Notes: generated by a model from the letters alone, not told the origin. A stretch of 18,366 nt of DNA from Lachnoclostridium sp. UBA3320 (GCA_002361175.1 DESG01000106.1:15004-33369); one strand, 5' to 3'. Positions 1 through 6,622 are shown, numbered from the stretch's first letter. Translations and numbers: made by a program.

Positions 1-831
1 GCAATGAATACAAATATGTATGAAAATCCTATTGTACAGGATAATATTGCAAGACTTAGAAAATTTGGCATAGATGTTATAGAGCCTGACACTGGATTGC
101 TTGCTTGTAAAGACATTGGAGCTGGCAAGATGCCATCAGAGGAGCTTTTACTTGAATATATTCTTAAAGAAATCAGATTTAAAAAGGATTTTGCAGGAAA
201 GAAGGTTATGGTTACAGCAGGTCCTACAGAAGAAGCAATAGACCCTGTAAGAATTATAACAAATCATTCTACTGGAAAAATGGGGTATGCCATTGCCAAA
301 GTGGCAGTACAGCGTGGTGCTGCTGTTACGCTTGTTAGTGGACCAGTCAATTTAAAACCTCCTGCTTTTACCAGTATAATAAATGTAAAAAGTGCACAAG
401 ATATGTTTAATGAAGTGTCATCTCGTGCTAAAGACAATGACATTATCATTATGGCGGCAGCAGTAGCTGATTATACACCTGTAAATGTATCAGATGAAAA
501 GATAAAGAAATCTGATGGCAATCTAAGTATCCCTCTTAAGCGCACAACTGATATATTAAAATATCTTGGTGAAAACAAAAAAACAGGACAATTTTTATGT
601 GGATTTTCGATGGAAACCAAAAACTTGCTTGATAATTCTAGAAAAAAATTAGTTAATAAGAATGCTGACATGATAGTTGCCAATAACCTCAAGATAAAAG
701 GTGCTGGTTTTGGTACTGATACTAATATTGTGACTATTATCACTAAAGATAACTGCAAGGAGTTAGAACAGATGGACAAAGAGGAAGTCGCAAAATGTAT
801 CCTAGACGAAATTTTATATAAAAATTTATAA
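1..831 (+). CDS. coaBC: Bifunctional phosphopantothenoylcysteine decarboxylase/phosphopantothenate-cysteine ligase, 3' part
   Basis: Makes 4'-phosphopantetheine for coenzyme A: the CoaB half ligates cysteine to phosphopantothenate and the CoaC half decarboxylates the product. The frame is open to the left edge, and the first visible residues (AMNTNMYENP) match the PxMNxxM motif late in the CoaC domain, so the gene starts upstream and the ATG at 4 is internal. The stretch LLACKDIGAGKM carries the cysteine expected of the CoaC active site (family knowledge). The CoaB domain follows from about residue 60: VTAGPTEEAIDPVR, the MAAAVADY segment, the KIKK lysines and VANNL. About 276 residues of the usual ~400 are present. 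I see no terminator between its stop and the ferredoxin promoter just downstream. Identification is firm; only the 5' end is missing. Confidence 0.95.
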   Translation, partial: AMNTNMYENPIVQDNIARLRKFGIDVIEPDTGLLACKDIGAGKMPSEELLLEYILKEIRFKKDFAGKKVMVTAGPTEEAIDPVRIITNHSTGKMGYAIAKVAVQRGAAVTLVSGPVNLKPPAFTSIINVKSAQDMFNEVSSRAKDNDIIIMAAAVADYTPVNVSDEKIKKSDGNLSIPLKRTTDILKYLGENKKTGQFLCGFSMETKNLLDNSRKKLVNKNADMIVANNLKIKGAGFGTDTNIVTIITKDNCKELEQMDKEEVAKCILDEILYKNL

Positions 832-839
832 TCATGTTC

Positions 840-868
840 TTGTAATATTTTCAAATGTGTATTATAAT
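840..868 (+). promoter_or_regulatory. Sigma-A type promoter of the ferredoxin gene
   Basis: TTGTAA (840-845), a 17-bp spacer, then a consensus TATAAT (863-868). It begins 9 bp after the coaBC stop and 33 bp before the ferredoxin ATG, which has a strong AAAGGAGGG ribosome binding site at about 884-892. So the ferredoxin can be transcribed independently of coaBC. Confidence 0.75.
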
Positions 869-900
869 GAGAAGACAAAATTAAAAGGAGGGAATTTAAA

Positions 901-1071
901 ATGGCATATGTAATTAGTGACGATTGCGTTAGCTGCGGCGCTTGTGCAGGCGGATGTCCAGTAGGCGCTATTTCAGAAGGCGATTCACACTATGTAATTG
1001 ACCCTGATACATGCATTAGCTGTGGTGCTTGCGCAGGTACATGCCCTTCAGGTGCAATTTCTGAGGAATAA
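901..1071 (+). CDS. 2[4Fe-4S] clostridial-type ferredoxin
   Basis: A 56-residue electron carrier, the usual length for clostridial ferredoxins. Two cysteine clusters of the form CxxCxxCxxxCP are visible: CVSCGACAGGCP near the N-terminus and CISCGACAGTCP near the C-terminus, each followed by a GAI turn. Each cluster holds three ligands for one cubane and the CP cysteine ligates the other (family knowledge). The two halves resemble each other, as expected from the ancient internal duplication. It would be a soluble cytoplasmic low-potential carrier for hydrogenase, oxidoreductase or Rnf reactions; the exact partner cannot be read here. It has its own promoter at 840-868 and a ribosome binding site 8 bp before the ATG. 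The structured terminator-like element at 1075-1145 follows at once, so the mRNA is probably monocistronic. Confidence 0.96.
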   Translation: MAYVISDDCVSCGACAGGCPVGAISEGDSHYVIDPDTCISCGACAGTCPSGAISEE

Positions 1072-1074
1072 TTT

Positions 1075-1145
1075 TAACTCTAAAAGGACATAGAGTTGCC
1101 GGCTGGTGGACGAGGTTATACCCTGCCATGAGGCGGCAGCTTTTT
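1075..1145 (+). promoter_or_regulatory. Structured RNA with mutually exclusive hairpins (riboswitch-like or elaborate terminator)
   Basis: Two stems share bases. Stem A pairs AACTCTA (1076-1082) with TAGAGTT (1091-1097) around the loop AAAGGACA. Stem B pairs GTTGCCG (1095-1101) with CGGCAGC (1134-1140), directly before TTTTT (1141-1145), and uses bases 1095-1097 of stem A. The shorter hairpin CTGCC (1123-1127)/GGCAG (1135-1139) is a third option before the same U-tract. The region between the arms contains GGTGGACGAGG, a GGACGA core. An upstream hairpin that competes with a terminator is the architecture of transcriptional riboswitches. ACGA/ACGR cores occur in guanidine riboswitch classes, and the layout could fit the guanidine-IV (mepA) type, but that match is from memory and unverified. 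It may equally be only the ferredoxin terminator. Confidence 0.45.
1095..1145 (+). terminator. Intrinsic terminator downstream of the ferredoxin gene
   Basis: A GC-rich stem GTTGCCG/CGGCAGC (one G-U pair), or the alternative CTGCC/GGCAG hairpin, is followed immediately by five T residues. The large interior (1102-1133) is unusual for a simple terminator and is discussed under the overlapping RNA element. Confidence 0.7.
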
Positions 1146-1179
1146 GCTTTAACTAATATGTAATCTTGCTAAAGGTGCG

Positions 1180-1208
1180 TTGCCTTTTGGTAGATTTTTA
1201 TGTATATT
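1180..1208 (+). promoter_or_regulatory. Promoter of the DUF1858 gene
   Basis: TTGCCT (1180-1185), a 17-bp spacer, TATATT (1203-1208). The predicted start near 1215 leaves a leader of only about 20 nt before the ATG at 1234. It lies downstream of the terminator at 1141-1145, so this gene need not depend on read-through. Confidence 0.55.
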
Positions 1209-1233
1209 TAAACAACGCAGAAATGAGGAATTT

Positions 1234-1440
1234 ATGACAGAGAGAGTATCAGAAGATATGATTATTGCAGATATGCTTAGATTAGACCCAGGTATTGGAC
1301 CTATTCTTATGGCATCAGGTATGCACTGTATAGGTTGCCCTGCTTCACAAGGAGAAAGTCTTTCAGAGGCAGCTATAGTACATGGGCTTGAAGCTGATAA
1401 GCTTGTACAAACTGTCAATGAATATCTTGCCAATAAGTAA
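1234..1440 (+). CDS. DUF1858 protein, hybrid-cluster-protein-associated redox disulfide type
   Basis: A 68-residue protein of the DUF1858 family. It starts MTERVSEDMIIADMLRLDP and carries the family hallmark GMHCIGCP, a CxxC pair at residues 32 and 35, in the order expected for the domain: an N-terminal helix with a 'D.. P' turn, the CxxC loop, then helices ending EYLANK. Members occur next to or fused with hybrid cluster proteins and are presumed thiol redox or metal-handling proteins; none is well characterised. I chose the ATG at 1234 because GAGG lies 5 bp upstream; an in-frame ATG at 1180 precedes the predicted promoter -10 and has no ribosome binding site. The gene sits after a ferredoxin, which fits a redox role, but no hybrid cluster protein is in the window. 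Confidence 0.85.
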   Translation: MTERVSEDMIIADMLRLDPGIGPILMASGMHCIGCPASQGESLSEAAIVHGLEADKLVQTVNEYLANK

Positions 1441-1445
1441 AAAAG

Positions 1446-1485
1446 AAAAGGTATGTCATCTTTTGATAAACATACCTTTTTTTTT
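1446..1485. terminator. Bidirectional intrinsic terminator between converging genes
   Basis: AAAAGGTATGT (1446-1456) pairs perfectly with ACATACCTTTT (1470-1480). A T-run follows on the plus strand (1477-1485). The complementary A-rich run at 1441-1449 gives a U-rich tract for minus-strand transcripts, so it can serve both the DUF1858 gene and mecA, whose stop codon lies at its edge. Confidence 0.9.
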
Positions 1486-2254
1486 AAAGTTTTGCAAGAG
1501 TTTGAATTGCTTTTGCATTTATAAGAGGTTCATAATGCTCTTCAAAATATGAAATGCTTGCATAAGTATTTTTATATAGATTGCCATATTCACCTGTGAT
1601 ATTGCAAACTTTATTAAATTCCTCTGAGGAATGTCCTGACTTGTGCAGTACAAGGTAATAGCATCTCTTAACATCATCTTTATATACAGAATTTAAACCA
1701 TTATATATGCTTCCAATGCTGACAGCAAGCGCAGTAATGTCTTCCAATGTTTTAAATGAATATATTTTAATGACATCTGTTATAGCCTTTGTATAAGGCG
1801 TTTCAGGTCTTGGTTCCATTCCTAGTGCTTCTGATAGTGATATAAAATCAGTGTCTGGTTCTTCAGCATCTTCTTCATTTGTTATATAGCCATCAATTAA
1901 GTCAGAATCAAATGAATCTTCAATATCAAATGCATATTCACCATCTTCATAAAATGTGTCGTCAGGGTCATCTGAAAAATTAGAAAAACGAGTGTCAAGT
2001 TCGTCAGGATTCTCTACTTTAGTGATAACTAATACAAGAGTATCAGGATACATCGGTATAGCTTCTATCATTAAAGGAATATCCTCTGTCTCAAATCCAA
2101 ATTCATAGGAAGCCTGCTGCATCATGTCACGAAAAAGCGCTTTTGCCTTGTCAGTCCCATAAGCCAGTTCACTAATTCTGAGTTCACGGTCAGACAGGTC
2201 TTGTTTATTTAGAGTGCAACGGATTTGTTTATCGCTGATTTTTTCTATACGCAT
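1484..2254 (-). CDS. mecA: MecA-family adaptor protein for the ClpC protease
   Basis: A 256-residue adaptor that delivers substrates to ClpCP and in Bacillus targets the competence factor ComK (family knowledge). The N-terminal substrate-binding domain is visible at about 1-80, beginning MRIEKISDKQIRCTLN. A very acidic linker follows (about 82-140, rich in D and E), then the C-terminal ClpC-binding domain from about 155 to the end. It is longer than the ~218 residues of the Bacillus protein, mostly in the linker. The frame is open to 2371, but I place the start at the ATG at 2254. A near-perfect promoter (2318-2346) lies inside the longer frame, and AAAGGAAG stands just upstream of this ATG. 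The substrate in this organism cannot be told from sequence. Confidence 0.93.
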   Translation of the reverse strand: MRIEKISDKQIRCTLNKQDLSDRELRISELAYGTDKAKALFRDMMQQASYEFGFETEDIPLMIEAIPMYPDTLVLVITKVENPDELDTRFSNFSDDPDDTFYEDGEYAFDIEDSFDSDLIDGYITNEEDAEEPDTDFISLSEALGMEPRPETPYTKAITDVIKIYSFKTLEDITALAVSIGSIYNGLNSVYKDDVKRCYYLVLHKSGHSSEEFNKVCNITGEYGNLYKNTYASISYFEEHYEPLINAKAIQTLAKL

Positions 2255-2317
2255 AGGCTCACTTCCTTTCTTTTGATAATGACAATTTTCGTCAAAATAG
2301 TGCATATCTTTAGATAA

Positions 2318-2346
2318 ATTATAATTTAAACTATCGTATAAGTCAA
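2318..2346 (-). promoter_or_regulatory. Promoter of mecA
   Basis: Read on the minus strand: TTGACT (2346-2341), a 17-bp spacer, TATAAT (2323-2318). This is close to the sigma-A consensus and gives a leader of about 57 nt before the ATG at 2254. Confidence 0.85.
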
Positions 2347-2736
2347 TGTTAAAGATAATTTTCTCCAACAATTAGGGTTTGTAAATTGTGATAAGAAATA
2401 CTAGGAGATTTTTCAAATTTATTATATATTTATTCTAAATGTGATAAAAATGTGAGTTTTTATGTTCATTTATACACTTTTGTAACGAAAAACCTTAATT
2501 AATATTGTAATATATACCATAGTTTTAAATAAGTACATATAATATAATACTCATCAGAGTAGCAGGTTCTTTATGAAAGGAGGACAGTTTGTGGCTTGGC
2601 TGTGAATAACCATATTTTACTTATAACATATATAACTAGAATCCGCAACTCTTTGAATATAAAGTATTTATGAAATTACAACAGCGTATCACATCACAGT
2701 AATGCATAGCTGTTATTTTATAGGAGGTAAGTAAAA
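2347..2736 (+). other. AT-rich intergenic region with probable promoter, leader and micro-ORF
   Basis: About 390 bp without a normal gene. Overlapping TATAAT boxes at 2538-2543 and 2543-2548 suggest a plus-strand start near 2550-2555, though no good -35 lies at the right distance. The predicted transcript begins with a small hairpin, TACTC/GAGTA around 2547-2559. A strong AAAGGAGG (2576-2583) stands 5 bp before a TTG-started micro-ORF of six codons (2589-2609), with alternative ATG and GTG readings. Near the 3' end AACAGC (2680-2685) can pair with GCTGTT (2709-2714), just before the ribosome binding site TAGGAGG (2721-2727) of the next gene. No known riboswitch was recognised. Confidence 0.4.
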
Positions 2737-2970
2737 TTGAATGGTAAAGCAGAAGAATTAAAGGACACTATGTATTCATGGCTTGTATCTGAAATCAGGC
2801 AAGCGGAAAATAATGGCATCGAAGTTAGAATTGAAGGTGTACACTATTCGCTTGGTGATGTTAGTAAACTCAAAAATGTAATGGAAAATAACTATTACAT
2901 GAAAAGCTATACAGGCAATGAACTTGGCAAAATAGTTCAGATAGATTTTGAACGTATTATAAGCATCTAA
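2737..2970 (+). CDS. Small conserved-looking protein of unknown function
   Basis: Encodes 77 residues that I do not recognise. It starts with TTG at 2737, supported by TAGGAGG 9 bp upstream. There are no membrane segments, signal peptide or cysteines. The N-terminal half looks amphipathic helical (KAEELKDTMYSWLVSEIRQAE), followed by a short beta-like stretch (GIEVRIEGVHYSLGDVSKL) and an isoleucine-rich end. Composition matches the neighbouring genes, and a strong terminator follows 63 bp later, which supports a real single-gene unit. It is probably cytoplasmic. The long leader upstream suggests post-transcriptional control, but function is open. Confidence 0.7.
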   Translation: MNGKAEELKDTMYSWLVSEIRQAENNGIEVRIEGVHYSLGDVSKLKNVMENNYYMKSYTGNELGKIVQIDFERIISI

Positions 2971-3033
2971 AAAAACAATAGCGTTGAATGTCTATGCCGC
3001 CTCTATCTATGTAGGGTTGTAAGCTGTAAGCTT

Positions 3034-3077
3034 AAAGCAGGGAAATCTTGCCCGAGATTGCCCTGCTTTCTTTTTTT
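3034..3077 (+). terminator. Strong intrinsic terminator
   Basis: AAAGCAGGG (3034-3042) pairs with CCCTGCTTT (3061-3069). After one A/G mismatch, AATCT (3044-3048) pairs with AGATT (3055-3059) around a six-base loop. A T-rich tract follows (3067-3077). It separates the 77-residue gene from the next operon. Confidence 0.92.
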
Positions 3078-3096
3078 ACAATGCATTTTTATGCAC

Positions 3097-3125
3097 TTGC
3101 AATTGCTTGAATCTCCACATATAAT
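3097..3125 (+). promoter_or_regulatory. Promoter of the response regulator-kinase pair
   Basis: TTGCAA (3097-3102), a 17-bp spacer, consensus TATAAT (3120-3125). The predicted start near 3131 leaves a ~60-nt leader, with GGAGGAG (3178-3184) before the ATG at 3192. Confidence 0.8.
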
Positions 3126-3191
3126 TAATTGTACTAAAGCTGAGTTTTAAGCATATTAATATGTAATTTTATAAACGGAGGAGCATCAATA

Positions 3192-3884
3192 ATGGACAAA
3201 ATTTTGATTATAGATGATGACAAAGAACTTTGTGCATTAATTAAACAGAGTGTTTTACAAGAAAGTATAGAAGCTGACTGCTGTTATTCTGGAAAATCTG
3301 GTTTGTTACAACTGAATGAAAAAGAATACCAGCTTGTCATATTGGATGTAATGATGCCAGGCTTTGACGGCTTTGAAACCTTAGAGCAGATCAGAAAAGA
3401 AAGCAGCCTTCCTATCTTGATGTTTACGTCAAAAAATGACAGTGCTTCGAAAGTGCGGGGGTTACGGGCGGGAGCTGATGACTATCTGACAAAGCCTTTT
3501 GACATGGACGAGCTGATAGCCCGTATTGTGTCATTGATTAGACGCTATACTCGTTTTAACCAAAAAGATGGTCAAATTCAGACGTTTGATTTTGATGGGC
3601 TGATTATCGACTTTAACAGCCGTTCTATTCACGCAGTAAATGGTGATTATGAACTGCCGCCAAAAGAATTTGATTTACTTATGTTTCTTGCCAAAAATCA
3701 GGGAAAGATACTGACAAAACAACAAATTTATGAAAATGTCTGGGGAGAAGATTATGTTTATGATGACAGCAACATTATGGCAATCATCAGCCGGCTGCGG
3801 AAAAAGATAGAAGAAAATCCAAGCAATCCACGCTATATACAGACAGTGAAAGGGATTGGCTATCGTTTCAACAAGGAGGTGTGA
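3192..3884 (+). CDS. OmpR/PhoB-family response regulator, probable activator of the ABC transporter
   Basis: A 230-residue DNA-binding regulator. The receiver domain has the acidic cluster DDD at 8-10, the phospho-acceptor Asp52 in LDVMMPG, a conserved Thr79, and Lys101 in the TKPF motif. A winged-helix domain fills the C-terminal half, with the typical NQGKILTKQQIYENVWG and the end VKGIGYRF. It is full length for the family. The kinase gene starts 3 bp after its stop, with the kinase's ribosome binding site inside this gene's last codons, so the two are translationally linked. The obvious target is the promoter at 4882-4890, preceded by four 11-bp-spaced repeats; that link is inference from position. 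Induction by a cell-wall-active peptide is likely but not shown. Confidence 0.95.
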   Translation: MDKILIIDDDKELCALIKQSVLQESIEADCCYSGKSGLLQLNEKEYQLVILDVMMPGFDGFETLEQIRKESSLPILMFTSKNDSASKVRGLRAGADDYLTKPFDMDELIARIVSLIRRYTRFNQKDGQIQTFDFDGLIIDFNSRSIHAVNGDYELPPKEFDLLMFLAKNQGKILTKQQIYENVWGEDYVYDDSNIMAIISRLRKKIEENPSNPRYIQTVKGIGYRFNKEV

Positions 3885-3887
3885 GTA

Positions 3888-4811
3888 TTGTATACAGAAG
3901 CGGTTATAATTGTTACGTTGGGTATTGCATTTGCTTCTGTCTGCAGTCTTTTTTTAATAGTCAGACGTGTTAAAAAACAGATATTGGAAATATCGGAGGC
4001 TTTAGAAGATATAAAAAATGGGAATGGAAACAGGCGTATTTTATCAGAAACGCACGAACTTGTAGCTCCTCTTGCTTATGAGATTAACGATATCATTCTA
4101 TCCTACGAAGACAGGCTTTCTGTCTATCGCCAAACGGAAGAAACAAACAGGCAACTTATGACGAGTCTTTCCCATGATGTACGGACACCGCTTACCACAC
4201 TGATTGGATATCTGGACGCTGCACATAAAGGGATTGTTGACGGAAAAGAACGAGATAACTATATAGAAACTGCCCGTTTGAAAGCACACGATTTAAAGGA
4301 ATATATTGATGTGCTTTTTGACTGGTTTAAACTAGGTTCAAATGAATTTTCGATGAATATATCCACTGTTGATTTAACGGAACTGACACGGAACATATTG
4401 ATTGACTGGATACCAATATTTGAAGATACACACATAGATTTCATAGTTGACATTCCAGAACAGCCATTCTGGGTGCAGATTGATTCAGATGGATATATGC
4501 GGATATTAAATAATCTGATACAGAATGTGATTTCCCATAGCCATGCGGATAAAATAGAAATAGCTTTATCAGAACAGGGAGGAAATATAAAAATTCTATT
4601 GTCTGATAATGGCGTAGGAATTGATAAGGAGGATTTAAAACATATTTTTGAGCGGCTTTATAAATGCGATAAAGGGCGGTCTGAAAAAGGCAGTGGTCTT
4701 GGTCTGTCTATCGTACACCAGCTTGTAACGAAACTGAATGGAACAATAACAGTGGAAAGCGTACCAGAAGAAGGAACTGTTTTTATTCTGCTTTTCCCAC
4801 TGACAAAATGA
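3888..4811 (+). CDS. Sensor histidine kinase with a single membrane segment
   Basis: A 307-residue kinase, partner of the preceding regulator. It starts with TTG at 3888, backed by AAGGAGGT 7 bp upstream. One hydrophobic segment lies at about residues 5-26, and there is almost no extracellular part, so it has no classical sensor domain. A HAMP-like linker leads to the dimerisation domain with His96 in SLSHDVRTPL. The ATPase domain shows the N box (NNLIQNVISHS), DNGVGI, the F-box region HIFERLYK and GSGLGLSI. Kinases without an extracellular domain that sit beside peptide-resistance ABC transporters often sense stress in the membrane or through the transporter (established for BceS-type systems). 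Here that is inference, since the transporter is of the three-subunit type. Confidence 0.95.
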   Translation: MYTEAVIIVTLGIAFASVCSLFLIVRRVKKQILEISEALEDIKNGNGNRRILSETHELVAPLAYEINDIILSYEDRLSVYRQTEETNRQLMTSLSHDVRTPLTTLIGYLDAAHKGIVDGKERDNYIETARLKAHDLKEYIDVLFDWFKLGSNEFSMNISTVDLTELTRNILIDWIPIFEDTHIDFIVDIPEQPFWVQIDSDGYMRILNNLIQNVISHSHADKIEIALSEQGGNIKILLSDNGVGIDKEDLKHIFERLYKCDKGRSEKGSGLGLSIVHQLVTKLNGTITVESVPEEGTVFILLFPLTK

Positions 4812-4831
4812 GTCAGAACCGTTTTTTACTT

Positions 4832-4875
4832 TAAATGCAAGGTTAATGCAAGGTTCGTGCAAGGTTAATGCAAGG
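4832..4875 (+). repeat. Four 11-bp direct repeats, probable response-regulator operator
   Basis: Consecutive 11-mers: TAAATGCAAGG (4832-4842), TTAATGCAAGG (4843-4853), TTCGTGCAAGG (4854-4864), TTAATGCAAGG (4865-4875). TGCAAGG is invariant in all four and the spacing is exactly 11 bp, about one helical turn, so all copies face the same side. The array ends 6 bp before the TG of an extended -10 promoter and occupies the place of the -35 box. This is the arrangement expected for an OmpR-family activator that contacts RNA polymerase. Confidence 0.85.
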
Positions 4876-4881
4876 TTGGCA

Positions 4882-4890
4882 TGATAGAAT
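4882..4890 (+). promoter_or_regulatory. Extended -10 promoter of the ABC transporter operon
   Basis: TG-A-TAGAAT: an extended -10 motif (TG at 4882-4883) with a one-mismatch -10 at 4885-4890. At the usual distance (4862-4867) there is no -35 box, only operator repeats, so activity should depend on an activator. AAAGGAGGT (4902-4910) is the ribosome binding site for the ATG at 4917. Confidence 0.75.
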
Positions 4891-4916
4891 AGCAGACATA
4901 AAAAGGAGGTTTTACA

Positions 4917-5840
4917 ATGAACAAATATGTTATTGAAACAAAAAATCTTACAAAGCAGTATGGAATACAAAAAAGCGTTGCCAATCTGAATATCCATGTA
5001 CAGAAAGGGCGTATATATGGTCTGCTTGGCAGAAACGGTGCTGGAAAGACAACAACAATGAAAATGCTGCTTGGACTGACGACACCTACTTCAGGAGAAG
5101 TGACAATTTGGGAAAAATCTTTAGCTGCAAATGAAAAAAAGTTGCTGCCACGTATTGGCAGTTTAATTGAATCACCTGGCTTTTATCCTAATCTGACCGC
5201 TACCGAAAACCTGCGTATTTTTGCTACCCTGCGAGGAGTGCCAAACCGCAACGCAATTAAAAACGCACTTGATTTGGTTGGCCTGCCTTACAAAGATAAG
5301 AAGCTATTTTCTCAATATTCACTTGGCATGAAGCAGAGGCTAGCAATTGCCCTTGCTATTATGCATGACCCAGAACTTTTGATTTTGGACGAACCGATTA
5401 ATGGTCTTGACCCGATTGGAATTGCAGAAGTCCGTTCTTTTATCCGTGACCTTTGCAATGAGCGTGGAAAAACAATTTTAATTTCCAGCCATATTCTTTC
5501 TGAAATTGCACTTTTAGCTGACGATATAGGAATTATCGACCACGGTACATTACTAGAAGAAGAAAGTCTTGCAGAACTGGAAGCAAAGAGCAGAAAACAT
5601 ATCCGATTCATTGTTTCTGATACAGCACAGGCGGCAAGAATTTTAGAACGCATTTTCCATGAAAGCCAGTTTACCATACAAGACGATCACAATATACAGG
5701 TAAATAACCTTGATTTACCAATAGGAAAAATTATTACTGCCTTTGTAGAAAATGGCATAGAAGTATCGGAAGCTCATACTTTTGAAGAAAGCCTTGAAGA
5801 TTACTTCAAACGTGTAACAGGGGGTGAGGGAATTGCTTAA
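4917..5840 (+). CDS. ABC transporter ATP-binding subunit, lantibiotic/bacitracin immunity type (LanF/BcrA-like)
   Basis: A 307-residue ATPase that would power removal of a peptide antibiotic from the membrane together with the next two gene products. Walker A is GRNGAGKTT (38-46), the signature is YSLGMKQRL (134-142), Walker B is LLILDEP (154-160) and the switch histidine lies in SSH. At the Q-loop position the sequence reads GSLIESP with Glu85. A glutamate there (the 'E-loop') is described for lantibiotic immunity ATPases such as NukF. The C-terminal ~90 residues form the accessory domain usual for this group. Its stop overlaps the start of the first permease gene. No lanA-like precursor or modification gene is nearby, so resistance rather than self-immunity is likelier. 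The substrate is unknown. Confidence 0.93.
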   Translation: MNKYVIETKNLTKQYGIQKSVANLNIHVQKGRIYGLLGRNGAGKTTTMKMLLGLTTPTSGEVTIWEKSLAANEKKLLPRIGSLIESPGFYPNLTATENLRIFATLRGVPNRNAIKNALDLVGLPYKDKKLFSQYSLGMKQRLAIALAIMHDPELLILDEPINGLDPIGIAEVRSFIRDLCNERGKTILISSHILSEIALLADDIGIIDHGTLLEEESLAELEAKSRKHIRFIVSDTAQAARILERIFHESQFTIQDDHNIQVNNLDLPIGKIITAFVENGIEVSEAHTFEESLEDYFKRVTGGEGIA

Positions 5841-6621
5841 ACTTATTATTTGTGAGTTTTCAAAACTAAAGAGGAAAAAATTTATATGGTTGGTTATTTG
5901 CTCAGCGTTTTTATTTCCTGTGCCTCTGACAGTGTTGATGACAATGCCACAAAAAACAGAAAAATTTGAGAGCAAAGCAGAGATTTTTGATGCTTATTTT
6001 CAGTTCGTTATGGGATATGGTGTTGACCTACTTTTACCATGTATAATCGGGGTGATTGCAGCCATGCTCTTCTTTATGGAACGAGATAATGATACATTTA
6101 AAAACCTGCGTACCATTCCTATAACAAGCACACAGATGATTTTGACAAAAATAATTGTCCTATTCTTTTTTGGAATTATTTTTAGCCTGACATTGGCTCT
6201 TATAGCAATCTTTTGTGGAGGGATAATCGCAGAAGTAAACCAGATTGTTTACCGATTATTTTTTGCGTTGGAAATGGGGATTTTTATTACGGCTGGGACG
6301 CTGCCTTTAGTCGTGCTTGTGGTTTTCTTTAGTAAAAATTATGTTTTTTCTGTTCTTTTATGTGTTTTTTACAGTGTTCTAAGTATGACAGCCGAATCAT
6401 CTTTTGGTGTACTGCCTAAGATAATGTGCTGGCTGATGCCAATTCCACTTACAACATTATGGAGTGCGGGAAATTTAATCGCACATGGCGCTATGGACAG
6501 TGTGATAATCCTAGAATATTTAATGCCGACTACATTTCAAACAATTGTTATTTTAGCTGTTATTGCTTTGCTTTCTGTTATATTGGTTAATTATATGTAT
6601 AAAAAGAGAGGAGATGAATGA
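5833..6621 (+). CDS. ABC-2 type permease, first subunit (LanE/BcrB-like)
   Basis: A 262-residue integral membrane protein. It begins with a short basic cytoplasmic stretch (FSKLKRKK), followed by about six hydrophobic segments starting near residues 18, 60, 100, 140, 170 and 235. I chose TTG at 5833 because GGTGAGGG ends just upstream; GTG at 5824 is an alternative with a weaker ribosome binding site. The start overlaps the end of the ATPase gene by 8 bp, and the next permease starts 1 bp after this stop. ATPase plus two diverged permeases of ~260 residues is the LanFEG layout. The identity as an ABC-2 permease is clear from context and topology; which peptide it handles is not. Confidence 0.9.
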   Translation: MLKLIICEFSKLKRKKFIWLVICSAFLFPVPLTVLMTMPQKTEKFESKAEIFDAYFQFVMGYGVDLLLPCIIGVIAAMLFFMERDNDTFKNLRTIPITSTQMILTKIIVLFFFGIIFSLTLALIAIFCGGIIAEVNQIVYRLFFALEMGIFITAGTLPLVVLVVFFSKNYVFSVLLCVFYSVLSMTAESSFGVLPKIMCWLMPIPLTTLWSAGNLIAHGAMDSVIILEYLMPTTFQTIVILAVIALLSVILVNYMYKKRGDE

Positions 6622-6622
6622 T

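Noticed and set aside
1180..1233. Longer DUF1858 protein from the ATG at 1180
   Set aside because: This start overlaps the -35 box, precedes the predicted transcription start and lacks a ribosome binding site; the family begins near the ATG at 1234.
2255..2371. N-terminal extension of MecA by 39 codons
   Set aside because: The extension covers a near-perfect promoter (2318-2346), and the ATG at 2254 has a ribosome binding site and matches the known MecA N-terminus.
4832..4875. CRISPR-like array
   Set aside because: The repeats are 11 bp with no unique spacers; they fit operator sites, not CRISPR.
4635..4997. Minus-strand frame across the kinase end and the transporter promoter
   Set aside because: It runs antisense to two confident genes and to the operator repeats; no start signal is visible.
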